Shown piece after piece: positions 1 to 8,877 of a stretch of DNA of 64,000 bases. Made by a program: the position numbers and the translations under genes. Source of the DNA: Mucilaginibacter sp. (GTDB lineage Bacteria; Bacteroidota; Bacteroidia; Sphingobacteriales; Sphingobacteriaceae); the NCBI RefSeq assembly GCF_028288185.1, contig NZ_JAQBOF010000029.1:62001-126000 (forward strand). The letters run 5' to 3'. A model generated the notes under the pieces. It did no database searches. It was not told where the DNA came from and saw nothing but the letters and a program-made list of their open reading frames with translations. How positions within the stretch are numbered: the first letter of the stretch is position 1; every line of letters begins with the position of its first letter.

Positions 1-23
1 ATTTAAATCAAAAACGATCATAA

Positions 24-56
24 CAAAAAAAGCGATGGGCATTTAAATCCATCGCT
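24..56 (-). terminator. Terminator of glutamine synthetase gene
   Basis: An 8-bp perfect stem (AGCGATGG at 31-38 with CCATCGCT at 49-56) is followed on the minus strand by a run of seven T (plus-strand A at 24-30). It lies just downstream of the glutamine synthetase stop codon and fits an intrinsic terminator. Confidence 0.8.
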
Positions 57-79
57 TTTAATATTGATTTAGCTAAGTA

Positions 80-1090
80 TTAAACTTTAGCTGTTTTTAC
101 AGTTTTAATAATAACTGCAGCTACTTTATATGGATCGGCAGCCGAGTTAGGACGACGATCTTCTAAGTAACCACTCCAGTTATGATCTACAGCGTAAAGT
201 GGGATACGGATAGAAGCACCACGATCTGATACACCATAGCTAAAGTCAGTTATAGATGCAGTTTCGTGTTTACCGGTTAAGCGTTGATCGTTATCAGCAC
301 CATAAACCGCGATACACTCAGCAACAGCAGGGCGGAAAGACTCGCAAACTGCTTTAAATTTAGCTTCGCTGTTAGCAGTACGTAATAACGTATTTGAGAA
401 GTTAGCGTGCATACCAGAACCATTCCAGTCTAATTGACCCAATGGTTTGCAATGCCAGTTAATAGCAACGCCATAGCTTTCGCCTATTCTTTCTAATAAA
501 TAACGTGCAACCCAAATTTGGTCACCGGCTTCTTTAGCGCCTTTAGCAAAGATCTGGAATTCCCATTGTCCTGCGGCAACTTCTCCGTTGATACCTTCAA
601 CGTTTAAGCCAGCTTCTAAACATACGTCTAAATGCTCTTCAACAATTTCACGACCGTAAGCATTGTTAGCACCTACCGAACAGTAATAAGGGCCTTGCGG
701 TGCAGGGTAACCACCAGCCGGGAAACCAAGAGGTTTATCTGTTTTTGGATCCCATAAGAAATACTCTTGCTCAAAACCAAACCAAAAATCATTATCATCA
801 TCCTGGATAAGCGCACGGCCGTTTGACTCATGTGGTTTACCTTTTGAATCTAATACTTCGCACATTACTAAGTAAGCGCTTTTTCTTTGAGGATCAGGGC
901 ATGTAAAAACTGGTTTTAAAATACAATCTGACGAACCACCCGGTGCTTGCTCAGTTGAAGAACCATCAAAGCTCCAGTTTTCCAGATCTTCTACCTTACC
1001 GCTAAATTCTTTAACGATTTTTGTTTTGCTTCTAAGGCTTTGAGTTGGTTTGTATCCATCAAGCCAGATGTACTCGAGTTTTGTTGCCAT
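80..1090 (-). CDS. glnA: Glutamine synthetase, type II (eukaryote-like, short)
   Basis: This 336-residue cytoplasmic enzyme makes glutamine from glutamate, ammonia and ATP. The N-terminal beta-grasp part contains YIWLDGY and the WSFDGSST motif (about residues 39-46). The catalytic part has FGFEQEYFL (metal-binding Glu), GINGEVAAGQWEFQI, NWHCKPLG and the NGSGMHANFS ATP/glutamate site, and ends with the RIP and ENRRPN-like (EDRRPNSAAD) segments. The length matches GSII enzymes rather than the roughly 470-residue GSI or 700-residue GSIII more usual in bacteria. There is no C-terminal adenylylation region. It stands alone with its own promoter and terminator. Family assignment is firm; whether it is the main assimilatory enzyme cannot be told from here. 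Confidence 0.95.
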   Translation of the reverse strand: MATKLEYIWLDGYKPTQSLRSKTKIVKEFSGKVEDLENWSFDGSSTEQAPGGSSDCILKPVFTCPDPQRKSAYLVMCEVLDSKGKPHESNGRALIQDDDNDFWFGFEQEYFLWDPKTDKPLGFPAGGYPAPQGPYYCSVGANNAYGREIVEEHLDVCLEAGLNVEGINGEVAAGQWEFQIFAKGAKEAGDQIWVARYLLERIGESYGVAINWHCKPLGQLDWNGSGMHANFSNTLLRTANSEAKFKAVCESFRPAVAECIAVYGADNDQRLTGKHETASITDFSYGVSDRGASIRIPLYAVDHNWSGYLEDRRPNSAADPYKVAAVIIKTVKTAKV

Positions 1091-1159
1091 GTTTTTAAAT
1101 TATTTTGTAAAGTTTGATTCGGATAATGCTTTTAATCGCATTGATTATGTTTATGGTAG

Positions 1160-1192
1160 CAAATTTATATTATTATTTCTATTTTTTGCAAA
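1160..1192 (-). promoter_or_regulatory. Bacteroidota-type promoter of glutamine synthetase
   Basis: On the minus strand a TTTG box (plus 1189-1192) is separated by 21 nt from TAAATTTG (plus 1160-1167). This matches the TTTG / TAnnTTTG sigma-ABfr consensus of the phylum and would give a leader of about 60 nt before the ATG at 1090. Confidence 0.6.
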
Positions 1193-1385
1193 TTTTATCG
1201 AAAAAAGTTAAATAAAATGAAAATTGTTACGAAAAAACTATTTAACGCTGACAAAAACAGCAAAATAAGTCGATAAAAAATACAAATACACACTTTTTGA
1301 TAATCTGTATAAAAACCTACTCGTTAAACAATGGTAGAATTTATTGATTATTTATAATTTTTCCAAGAAAATGTGGTGTGGCGAG

Positions 1386-1409
1386 ATGTTGTGTTTCGAA
1401 ACACGACAT
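1386..1409. promoter_or_regulatory. 24-bp near-perfect palindrome, candidate operator
   Basis: The 548-bp gap between the divergent glutamine synthetase and malate dehydrogenase genes holds no gene. It contains a perfect 14-bp palindrome GTGTTTCGAAACAC (1391-1404) that extends to 24 bp with a single mismatched pair. The same gap has a 13-bp direct repeat AAAATAAGTCGAT at 1262-1274 and 1412-1424. Symmetry suggests a dimeric regulator site; the regulator is unknown. Confidence 0.4.
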
Positions 1410-1638
1410 TTAAAATAAGTCGATTATAATTACAATATCGTTTTAAAGGCAATCAATTAAGATTTAACTCTATTTTAACAATGCACAGACAGTATTTTAT
1501 ATTTTTTTCTTAAAATTGCACGCAATTTAATTCCTTCTTATAAAATCAATATAATACTATGAAACCATCAGGAGCAGCCAAAAATAATTAACAAGGCTCA
1601 TGATAGCTTCATAACCTTTAAAAAACAAATCAAATACT

Positions 1639-2577
1639 ATGAAAATAACAGTTGTTGGTGCCGGAGCTGTTGGCGCTACATGTGCGGATAACATCGCCAG
1701 AAAAGAATTAGCCGAAGAACTTATTTTATTAGACATACGCGAAGGTTTTGCCGAAGGTAAAGCTATAGATATGATGCAAACCTCTGCCCTGCTGGAGTTT
1801 GACACTAAAATAAAAGGTGTTACCAATGATTACGCCGCGACTGCCGATTCGGAAGTTGTTGTCATTACTTCTGGTTTGCCACGTAAACCCGGAATGACCC
1901 GCGAGGAACTGATTGGCACCAACGCTAATATTGTAAAAAGTGTTACCGAGAATATTTTAAAACATTCGCCAAACACTATCATCATTGTGGTTTCAAACCC
2001 AATGGATACCATGAACTACTTAACCCTGAAAACATCTGGCCTACCTAAAAACCGTATTATAGGTATGGGTGGCGCTTTAGATTCGGCCAGGTTTAAATAT
2101 TATTTAAGCCTGGAACTAGGTTGTTCTCCTGCTGATTTGAATGCCGTAGTTATTGGCGGTCACGGCGATACTACCATGATTCCGTTAATTAACCATGCTA
2201 CCTGGAACAGTATTCCGGTTACGCAGTTTTTAAGCAAAGAGCAACAAGATAAAGTTGTTGCCGCTACCATGGTTGGTGGTGCTACTTTAACAGGATTGAT
2301 CGGCACATCTGCCTGGTACGCACCGGGTGCAGGTACCGCGTTTATGGTTGAAGCCATTGTGCGCGATCAGAAAAAACTACTTTCATGCGGTGTTGCTTTA
2401 GATGGCGAATACGGCCAGAAAGATATCTCATTAGTTGTTCCGGTTATATTAGGTAAAAACGGCTGGGAAAAAATTGTCGACTTTAAGTTAACTACTGATG
2501 AGCAAGCCACTTTTAACAAAAGTGCCGATGCTGTACGTGCAATGAACCAGGTATTAGCTGATAGCAGCCTGATCTAA
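1639..2577 (+). CDS. mdh: Malate dehydrogenase (LDH-like type)
   Basis: This 312-residue enzyme interconverts malate and oxaloacetate with NAD in the TCA cycle. The dinucleotide fold starts with GAGAVGATCADN (residues 7-18) and an acidic residue at the end of the second strand (LLDIREG) favours NAD. The active-site loop GLPRKPGMTREE carries Arg82 and Arg88. An arginine at the first place is what separates malate from lactate dehydrogenases. The catalytic His lies in VIGGHGDTTMIPL. The length is typical of the tetrameric, LDH-like MDH group. It is monocistronic, diverges from glutamine synthetase, and ends at a strong hairpin shared with the convergent neighbour. Confidence 0.95.
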   Translation: MKITVVGAGAVGATCADNIARKELAEELILLDIREGFAEGKAIDMMQTSALLEFDTKIKGVTNDYAATADSEVVVITSGLPRKPGMTREELIGTNANIVKSVTENILKHSPNTIIIVVSNPMDTMNYLTLKTSGLPKNRIIGMGGALDSARFKYYLSLELGCSPADLNAVVIGGHGDTTMIPLINHATWNSIPVTQFLSKEQQDKVVAATMVGGATLTGLIGTSAWYAPGAGTAFMVEAIVRDQKKLLSCGVALDGEYGQKDISLVVPVILGKNGWEKIVDFKLTTDEQATFNKSADAVRAMNQVLADSSLI

Positions 2578-2599
2578 GTAAAATATATTAATTAATAAA

Positions 2600-2634
2600 A
2601 AGGCTTTCACTTGTGTTTTGTGAAAGCCTTTTTT
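2600..2634. terminator. Bidirectional terminator between mdh and the GGCT-like gene
   Basis: A perfect 11-bp stem (AAGGCTTTCAC at 2600-2610 with GTGAAAGCCTT at 2620-2630) is flanked by A-runs and T-runs, so it can stop transcription from both convergent genes. The T-run overlaps the stop codon of the minus-strand gene. Confidence 0.85.
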
Positions 2635-3124
2635 ATAATCTTTTCAATCTCCGTTGCCTGCGTATCTCATCAGGGTCTATTTTGTAAGGCATAAGGGCAA
2701 TTTGGCTTATATACGATTGAGGTAGTCTTGCATCAATAGCCAGTTTTAATATTTTATTATGATACCAGTCATAGGGCAGCAAGTGTGTGGTTATGGCGTG
2801 CGGCTGGGTTACAAAAACCTCGGCATGATAGATATTGTCATTCAGATCAAAACATAAAACGGGTTCCAGTTTCAGTGTCGAGCTCCACAAAGGGTCATGA
2901 AAGTTAGAACGTTCTTCGTCAAGCAATTCAACTAAAACGCCCCAAACAATAGCGTCAGGGTCAAAAGATTTTACCACGTTGGCTTTTGCCGATTCATCCT
3001 CGCCTGCACTGTTAAAAACAAAGCTATATCCCGGTAATTTGGCAACACCTAAATTGCGCGCAGAGGGAACAGTTTGTACAAACTTCTCTACATTCATATT
3101 GCCGGCATACGCAAATAATATCAT
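2633..3124 (-). CDS. Gamma-glutamylcyclotransferase-fold (AIG2/GGCT-like) protein
   Basis: This 163-residue cytoplasmic protein opens with LFAYAGNMN, a match to the substrate-binding YGSN-type loop of GGCT/AIG2 proteins (YAGN here). A central WGVLVELLDEE segment corresponds to the usual GxLYxL strand and the helix with the catalytic acid. The C-terminal half (YNKI.. LPQSYI) resembles the longer GGCT group that acts on gamma-glutamyl amines or dipeptides. The C-terminus is basic (RRQRRLKRL). No operon partner is visible. The fold is fairly secure; the substrate is unknown. Confidence 0.7.
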   Translation of the reverse strand: MILFAYAGNMNVEKFVQTVPSARNLGVAKLPGYSFVFNSAGEDESAKANVVKSFDPDAIVWGVLVELLDEERSNFHDPLWSSTLKLEPVLCFDLNDNIYHAEVFVTQPHAITTHLLPYDWYHNKILKLAIDARLPQSYISQIALMPYKIDPDEIRRQRRLKRL

Positions 3125-3239
3125 AGGTTTATTAGTAGTTAACTAATACTAAACGCAGTATAAACAGCTATATTATGAAAACTTATACGGAAAATATTTG
3201 CTACCGTTTCACTGAAACTTTGAAGCCCTATTAAATAGC

Positions 3240-4358
3240 TTAAATATTAATATCCACCTTCTTCCCCGTTTTAACCGCCAGGTATATCGCATCAATAATC
3301 TTCAAATCCTTTACTGCCTCATTGCCGTCAACAGGTACCGGTGGTTGTTTGCCGTTAAATATAATGTCGGCAAATTCATCCATCTGTACGGTTTGATGAG
3401 TGGTAACAGGCTGATTAAGCTCGCCTTTATGGGTACGCCCCATAATCGGACCATAACCTGTAGATGGCTGCATTTCGGCCCATCCTTTTTCGCCGTTCAG
3501 GTAAAATTTATCAAGGTTGTTTTGATTATAGGTTGATAAGCAGGAAGCCGTTGCCCCGCTGGGGAAGCCAAACTGGAACTGGATAGTTTCGTCCACTCCT
3601 TCTTTAAATTTTACGGGGTCTGTTTTGGTTTCCTGTGCCGTTACCCAAATGGGCTCCTCACCGGTCATATATCTTGAACCATTAATAGCATAAATACCTA
3701 TATCCATCATAGAGCCACCACCCGATAGCTGTTTATTTAACCGCCATTGTTTAGGGTCGCCTATTTTAAAACCACACAATCCCTGGAAAAATAGGATCTT
3801 TCCAAATTCATCCGCTTTACGCATCCGGATAACTTCGAGCGTTTTAGGTTCAAAGTGCATACGGTAGCCAACCAATAATTTTACACCGGCTTGTTTACAA
3901 GCATCAACCATCTCCTGCCCTTGTTTGACATTTAGGGCCATGGGTTTTTCGCATATTACATGCTTGCCTGCTTTTGCAACACGCAACACATGGTCATGAT
4001 GCAGGCCGTTTGGGGTTATAACATATACCGCGTCAATATCCGGGTTGTTTTTTATCTGGTCGAAATTATCATAGTTATAGCAGTTTTTAAGCGGAATATC
4101 ATAGCTACTTCGCCAATTCTCAATCTTTTTAGGCGTTCCGCTAATTAAACCTACCAGTTTTGCTTTGGTGCACGATTGCATAGCTCCGCCCACACGGGTA
4201 CCGTAACTACCCAACCCCATTATGGCCACTCGCAGTACAGGGCCATCATAGGCCTCGTGTGCGGCATTTTTATCATCGGCCCATGTAGTAACAGCAGCCA
4301 ATTGTAAAGCTACTGCAGATGCTCCTAATTTTTGCAGAAAATCGCGACGTGTATTCAT
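3240..4358 (-). CDS. Tat-exported Gfo/Idh/MocA family oxidoreductase
   Basis: This 372-residue protein starts with a twin-arginine signal (RRDFLQK, residues 4-10, then a hydrophobic stretch). A Rossmann domain follows (VAIMGLGSYGTRV near residue 45) with the family motif CEKPMALN, whose Lys is catalytic in relatives. The C-terminal part is the usual alpha/beta substrate domain, including GGGSMMDIGIYAING. Family members oxidise or rearrange sugars and cyclitols with NAD(P). Export through Tat implies the cofactor is bound before transport, as in glucose-fructose oxidoreductase. It lies downstream of the M1 peptidase gene, separated by a large hairpin, and the two need not be co-regulated. The substrate is unknown. 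Confidence 0.85.
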   Translation of the reverse strand: MNTRRDFLQKLGASAVALQLAAVTTWADDKNAAHEAYDGPVLRVAIMGLGSYGTRVGGAMQSCTKAKLVGLISGTPKKIENWRSSYDIPLKNCYNYDNFDQIKNNPDIDAVYVITPNGLHHDHVLRVAKAGKHVICEKPMALNVKQGQEMVDACKQAGVKLLVGYRMHFEPKTLEVIRMRKADEFGKILFFQGLCGFKIGDPKQWRLNKQLSGGGSMMDIGIYAINGSRYMTGEEPIWVTAQETKTDPVKFKEGVDETIQFQFGFPSGATASCLSTYNQNNLDKFYLNGEKGWAEMQPSTGYGPIMGRTHKGELNQPVTTHQTVQMDEFADIIFNGKQPPVPVDGNEAVKDLKIIDAIYLAVKTGKKVDINI

Positions 4359-4381
4359 AATTGGTGACTTTTATTTTAAGA

Positions 4382-4424
4382 TATAGAGACTTACGAAGTT
4401 TTTTAAACTTCGTAAGTCTCTATA
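4382..4424. repeat. Perfect 20-bp inverted repeat (hairpin) between M1 peptidase and oxidoreductase genes
   Basis: The arms at 4382-4401 and 4405-4424 are perfectly complementary around a 3-nt loop; the arm core is GACTTACGAAGTTT. Its build resembles another hairpin at 7228-7260. It could act as terminator, RNA stabiliser or REP-like element between two co-directional genes. Confidence 0.8.
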
Positions 4425-4431
4425 AAATCTA

Positions 4432-7032
4432 TTATTTAAACAACTCATCAGACAAACCTGTATTGGCAACAGCAGTTGTTACTTTATATTCAACAGGCAC
4501 ACCTAACATTACCGTTTTAATATCATAAGGTATTTTAACGCCATTTACTTCGTGGTAATCGGCAAACTCTGTTGGTGTAGCGTTAGCTACATCTGTAACC
4601 TGTTTTAATTTCAATCCTGTTTGCTGATCGAAATACGATTTTACTTTTGTGCCATCGGGATGCGTAGTTATAACCAAATAAGCCAGGTTATCATTAACAA
4701 CATACAGCCTGTTATCTAAAGTAATAACATACCCATTTTTACTATAATCCAACTCGGGGAAGAAAGCAAAACGATCAACCAAATGACGCTGATACTCCTT
4801 AGTAGTGTTATTAATAGGTTGATTTTGTTGTATAATGCTAACACTATCGCCAATACCTTTTAAATGTAAAAGCACATAATTATAAGCGGGTGCAGTTACG
4901 TTATAATCAAATTTATCCGGCGATTTAAAGCGGTTAACCAATTGCACGGTAGTACCTTGTAATGGTCCTGACGCGTTTATGGTCATATCTTTTATGGCCC
5001 TTACTTTATCGACACCGCCAATAGCATCCAGGTAGTTTTTAATTACAGACGCGGCAGTAACACCCTTTGCAATGGGCACACCACTAAGCGAGTTGTTTTC
5101 GCCATCTACATCCGGTAACTGATGATCAGGGTCAAGCGTAACCATTGTTACTTTAGAGGTTGATTTATAAGGGAATGTCCAAACGCTTCCACGCTGCCAA
5201 ATTTCGGCCGGTAGTTTAACGGTTCCGGTTTTACCACCTTCTTCTTTTATTAAGGCAGTTACCGGCAGGGCCATGCCACCCAGGTTTTCAATAGTGATCA
5301 GTGAACCTTTTGACGGATCGCCATCATTATAATTTATAGCTTTTACAGACTGATCAAGTGACATAGTACCCATAAACCATTCGTTCCAGAACCAGCTCAA
5401 GTCCTCGCCTGCCGCGTTATCCATCGAGTGGAAAAAGTCCCACGGTGTTGGGTGTTTAAATGCCCAGCGTTTTATATAGGTTCTAAAAGCATAGTCAAAA
5501 CGCTCCTCGCCTAATATCTGCTCGCGTAGTATCATTAAGCCGCGGGCCGGTTTTTCGTAAGCGGCAAAACCCAGGTAATCGGGTTGTATTACATCCGAGG
5601 TATTCATTATCGCATCTGCATCTGGGCTAAACATGGCGGGTGCTGCCTTTTGCACATCTTCTTTCGCGTAGTATTCGCCATTATTAAATACTTTGGTATC
5701 AATTTTATTAATGAAAGTGTTAAAGCCCTCATCCATCCAGGCGTATTTACGCTCGTTGCTGCCTACTATCATCGGGAACCAGTTATGGCCAAACTCGTGG
5801 TTGGTTACTTCCCAAAGTTCACCGCCTTGCGATTTCCAACCGCAGAAAACTATGCCGGGATATTCCATACCCCCTACTATACCACCTACGTTAGTAGCAA
5901 CAGGGTAAGTATATTCAAACCACTCTTTCGAGTATAGTTCAATACAATTCTTTACATATTCTGTAGATCTCCCCCAAGCTTCTTTTCCTTTTACCTCAAT
6001 TGGATAAACTGATTGTGCCAATGCTTTTTTACCACTTGGCAAATTAATTCGTGCCGCATCCCATATAAATGCCTTTGAGGCTGCCCAGGCTACATCGCGG
6101 GTTTGTTTACATAAAAAATGCCATGTAAGCATAGCTTTTTGCGGATAGGAATTTTTATTTAAGATATCAAGAGAATCCCTAATGCTTACAGTTTTGTCAC
6201 TGTTCTTTGCAGCAGCTAACCTGCTCATTGCAGTTGGTGATAAAACTTCGGCAGGGTTCAATAATTCACCAGAACCTGATACAATTAAACCGGCCGGTGC
6301 GGTTACTGTATAATCAATATTGCCGTACTCTAAGTAAAACTCGGATGCACCCATATATGGAATAGTGTTCCAACCGCTTATATCGTCATACACCTCCATG
6401 CGCGGGTACCATTGTGCAATTTCATAGATCCAGCCGTTTTTGGTGTTTAAGCGGCCCATACGATCTGTACCATACTCAGGCACATCAAAAGCATACTCAA
6501 TTTTAATATCTATCTTTTTACCGTTTGCTTTAAGCGAATCTTTTAGTTTGATCTGCATACGGGTATCAGTAACCAGGTAGTCAGCTTTTTCGGCTTTTCC
6601 GTTGGTTATAATGTATACGCCTTTAATCTCATCACCATTGGTATAGTTTTTATTGGTGAACCTGCCGCCGGTTACCGGGCTGGTAGCCTGCGCGCGCGAA
6701 TCTTCGCGATAAATATTCTGATCAACCTGCAGCCATAAAAATGGCAAACCATCCGGGCTGTTATTGGTATAGGTAATAACAGCGGTACCGCTTACCCGGT
6801 GTTTTGCAGTATCAAGCGTTACGTTCAATTTGTAGTCGGCACGGTTTTGCCAGTATTTGGCACTTGGTGCCCCGCCTGCTGTACGGAACTGATTACCGTT
6901 TTGCTGATAAAATAATGGCGTAAATACTTTATGCTGATCGTACTTTGACGGCGCAGGATCAGTAGTTTGCGCTTGTGCATAATAAGCAATAGTAGTGAAT
7001 GACAATGCAAAAATAATTTTGGTAATTTTCAT
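4432..7032 (-). CDS. Secreted M1 family metallopeptidase
   Basis: This 866-residue protein starts with a cleavable signal peptide (hydrophobic core then AQAQ, about residues 1-22). The N-terminal beta domain includes a segment in which the transition-state and binding loop GGMEYPG (GxMEN-like) is seen. The zinc site is HEFGH at residues 412-416 with the third ligand Glu435 in WMDEGF, exactly the HEXXH-X18-E spacing of gluzincins. The region after about residue 680 is an additional C-terminal domain common in Bacteroidota M1 proteins. It probably trims peptides in the periplasm or outside the cell. It is divergent from cydA across a repeat-rich gap. Confidence 0.92.
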   Translation of the reverse strand: MKITKIIFALSFTTIAYYAQAQTTDPAPSKYDQHKVFTPLFYQQNGNQFRTAGGAPSAKYWQNRADYKLNVTLDTAKHRVSGTAVITYTNNSPDGLPFLWLQVDQNIYREDSRAQATSPVTGGRFTNKNYTNGDEIKGVYIITNGKAEKADYLVTDTRMQIKLKDSLKANGKKIDIKIEYAFDVPEYGTDRMGRLNTKNGWIYEIAQWYPRMEVYDDISGWNTIPYMGASEFYLEYGNIDYTVTAPAGLIVSGSGELLNPAEVLSPTAMSRLAAAKNSDKTVSIRDSLDILNKNSYPQKAMLTWHFLCKQTRDVAWAASKAFIWDAARINLPSGKKALAQSVYPIEVKGKEAWGRSTEYVKNCIELYSKEWFEYTYPVATNVGGIVGGMEYPGIVFCGWKSQGGELWEVTNHEFGHNWFPMIVGSNERKYAWMDEGFNTFINKIDTKVFNNGEYYAKEDVQKAAPAMFSPDADAIMNTSDVIQPDYLGFAAYEKPARGLMILREQILGEERFDYAFRTYIKRWAFKHPTPWDFFHSMDNAAGEDLSWFWNEWFMGTMSLDQSVKAINYNDGDPSKGSLITIENLGGMALPVTALIKEEGGKTGTVKLPAEIWQRGSVWTFPYKSTSKVTMVTLDPDHQLPDVDGENNSLSGVPIAKGVTAASVIKNYLDAIGGVDKVRAIKDMTINASGPLQGTTVQLVNRFKSPDKFDYNVTAPAYNYVLLHLKGIGDSVSIIQQNQPINNTTKEYQRHLVDRFAFFPELDYSKNGYVITLDNRLYVVNDNLAYLVITTHPDGTKVKSYFDQQTGLKLKQVTDVANATPTEFADYHEVNGVKIPYDIKTVMLGVPVEYKVTTAVANTGLSDELFK

Positions 7033-7152
7033 GTTGTTAGATGAATGTATGGACTTCTAAAGATATGTTTTCAATATAAATATTCAAAATGTAAGACGTG
7101 GATTGAATAATTAATGTTACAGGGCTGTTTAACCGGCGTATATCGGCGATTA

Positions 7153-7337
7153 CTCACCCCGACATCGCTATGCTTGTCGACCCTCTCTTCTGCAAGCGGG
7201 AAAGAGGGTTAGACTAATTAAAATCCAAGATTTGACAACTTTTAAAAAGTTGTCAAATCTATCTTCTCAAAATAAAAACACCCTCTCTTTGCCTTTGGCA
7301 GAAAGAGGGTGGTCCAGCGAAGCGTAGACCGGGTGAG
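7153..7337. repeat. Nested palindromic repeat element (hairpin inside diverged inverted repeats)
   Basis: The 455-bp gap between the M1 peptidase and cydA holds no gene. Outer arms (CTCACCCCGACATCGCTATG at 7153 onward and the complement of a related sequence ending at 7337) are diverged inverted copies of one another. Each contains its own small CCCTCT/AGAGGG stem. In the centre, 7228-7260 is a 16-bp perfect inverted repeat with a 1-nt centre. The architecture looks like a small non-autonomous repeat family inserted into another. Confidence 0.75.
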
Positions 7338-7431
7338 TCTCCGCAAAATCAACAAAGTTACTCTACACTTACCACCCCTATTAAAATAATATCAATTTAA
7401 AATCATTATGTATTACTTTAATTTTTAACTC

Positions 7432-7464
7432 TTTACTGTCCTTTATTTATATCTTTTATCTTTG
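7432..7464 (+). promoter_or_regulatory. Candidate cydAB promoter
   Basis: TATCTTTG at 7457-7464 matches the TAnnTTTG box of Bacteroidota promoters and lies 23 nt before the cydA ATG. The upstream box (TTTACTG, 7432-7438) is a weak match to TTTG at a spacing of about 21 nt. Confidence 0.45.
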
Positions 7465-7487
7465 AACATCTTGTTTATCACAGAAAC

Positions 7488-8801
7488 ATGAATGATTTTT
7501 TAGCCGCCAGATCGCAAATGGCCCTGTCATTGGGCTTTCACATCATCTACTCTTGTATTGGTATGGTGATGCCTGTTTTTATGGCGATATCGCACTATAA
7601 ATATCTCAAAACACAAAACCCGGTTTATAAAAACATTACCCAAGCCTGGAGCAAAGGTGTGGCTATATTTTTTGCTACGGGTGCTGTATCAGGCACCATG
7701 TTATCATTCGAATTAGGTTTACTATGGCCAAAATTCATGGAACATGCCGGACCTATATTTGGTATGCCATTTTCATTAGAGGGTGTCGCGTTTTTTATAG
7801 AGGCGATAGCGTTGGGCTTTTTTCTTTACGGATGGAACAGGTTTAACAAATGGTTCCATTGGTTTACGGGGGTAATGGTGGGTATAAGCGGGATATTATC
7901 GGGCATACTCGTAGTATCAGCCAATTCCTGGATGAACAGCCCATCAGGGTTTGATTATATAAATGGCCAATATCTCAACATCGACCCTATGAAGGCCATG
8001 TTTAATGGCGCATGGTTCTCCGAATCATTACACATGACGATTGCGGCGTTCTCTGCCACCGGCTTTGCAGTCGCGGGTATCCACGCGTTAATGATCTATC
8101 GAAAACAAAATATTGAGTTCCACACCAAGGCATTTAAAATTGCCATTATATTTGGGTCAATAGCGGCTATATTACAGCCATTAAGCGGTGATATATCGGC
8201 CAAGCACGCAGCTAAAAGGCAGCCTGCTAAACTAGCTGCTATGGAGGCTTATTTCCATACCCAAACCTATGCACCGCTGATTATCGGCGGCATACCGGAT
8301 ACCGTTGCTAAAAAAGTTAATTACGGCATAGAATTGCCTGGCTTGCTTAGCTTTTTGGTACACGATAATTTTAAACAGGAAGTTAAAGGATTGGATCAGA
8401 TCCCGGTTAAAGACCAACCCAATGTTGCGGTTACCCACTACGCTTTCCAGATAATGGTAGGTATTGGTATGTTAACTATGCTGATAGGTGTATTATATCT
8501 TATCGCAACGCTAAAAAAACGAAGCTGGTTAACACAAACGTGGTTTTTAAGGCTATTTATTATGGCTACACCTTTAGGTTTTATAGCACTGGAAGCAGGC
8601 TGGACCGTAACCGAGGTTGGCCGTCAGCCCTGGATAATACAAGATGTTATGCGTACTGCCGATGCGGTAACGCCGATGCCGGGTATACAGTATTCGTTTT
8701 ACCTGTTCAGCTTTATTTATTTTACGCTGAGTTTGGCGGTAATATTCTTGCTGCAACGGCAAATTAAAATGGTGCCTGAGTTATATGATTTAAAAAAGTG
8801 A
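7488..8801 (+). CDS. cydA: Cytochrome bd ubiquinol/menaquinol oxidase subunit I
   Basis: This 437-residue integral membrane protein carries the quinol site and haems of the high-affinity bd-type terminal oxidase. Candidate haem ligands are His near residue 18 (LGFHIIYS), His in ESLHMTIAAF, and Met in FQIMVGIG. The GRQPW signature (TEVGRQPWIIQDV) is present. The protein is shorter than the E. coli form of about 520 residues, which is expected for the group with a short Q-loop. About eight or nine hydrophobic helices can be seen. It is followed after 76 bp by cydB. No CydX-like or cydDC genes are in the window. Confidence 0.95.
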   Translation: MNDFLAARSQMALSLGFHIIYSCIGMVMPVFMAISHYKYLKTQNPVYKNITQAWSKGVAIFFATGAVSGTMLSFELGLLWPKFMEHAGPIFGMPFSLEGVAFFIEAIALGFFLYGWNRFNKWFHWFTGVMVGISGILSGILVVSANSWMNSPSGFDYINGQYLNIDPMKAMFNGAWFSESLHMTIAAFSATGFAVAGIHALMIYRKQNIEFHTKAFKIAIIFGSIAAILQPLSGDISAKHAAKRQPAKLAAMEAYFHTQTYAPLIIGGIPDTVAKKVNYGIELPGLLSFLVHDNFKQEVKGLDQIPVKDQPNVAVTHYAFQIMVGIGMLTMLIGVLYLIATLKKRSWLTQTWFLRLFIMATPLGFIALEAGWTVTEVGRQPWIIQDVMRTADAVTPMPGIQYSFYLFSFIYFTLSLAVIFLLQRQIKMVPELYDLKK

Positions 8802-8808
8802 TCAGTAT

Positions 8809-8876
8809 CGGGTTTTGAGTGATGAGTTAAATATAACTTATGCTCAATACCCATCACTCGCCACTCAAACCTCAAA
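8809..8876. repeat. Imperfect inverted repeat between cydA and cydB
   Basis: GGTTTTGAGT-GATGAG (from 8811) is imperfectly complementary to a sequence ending in GCCACTCAAACC (to about 8872). It fills nearly the whole cydA-cydB spacer and lies immediately upstream of the ATG at 8878. It may be a repeat element or a control hairpin in the mRNA. Confidence 0.5.
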
Positions 8877-8877
8877 T

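Noticed and set aside
8815..8877. TTG start giving a longer CydB
   Set aside because: The extra 21 codons coincide with a palindromic repeat and precede the first membrane helix, unlike other CydB proteins.
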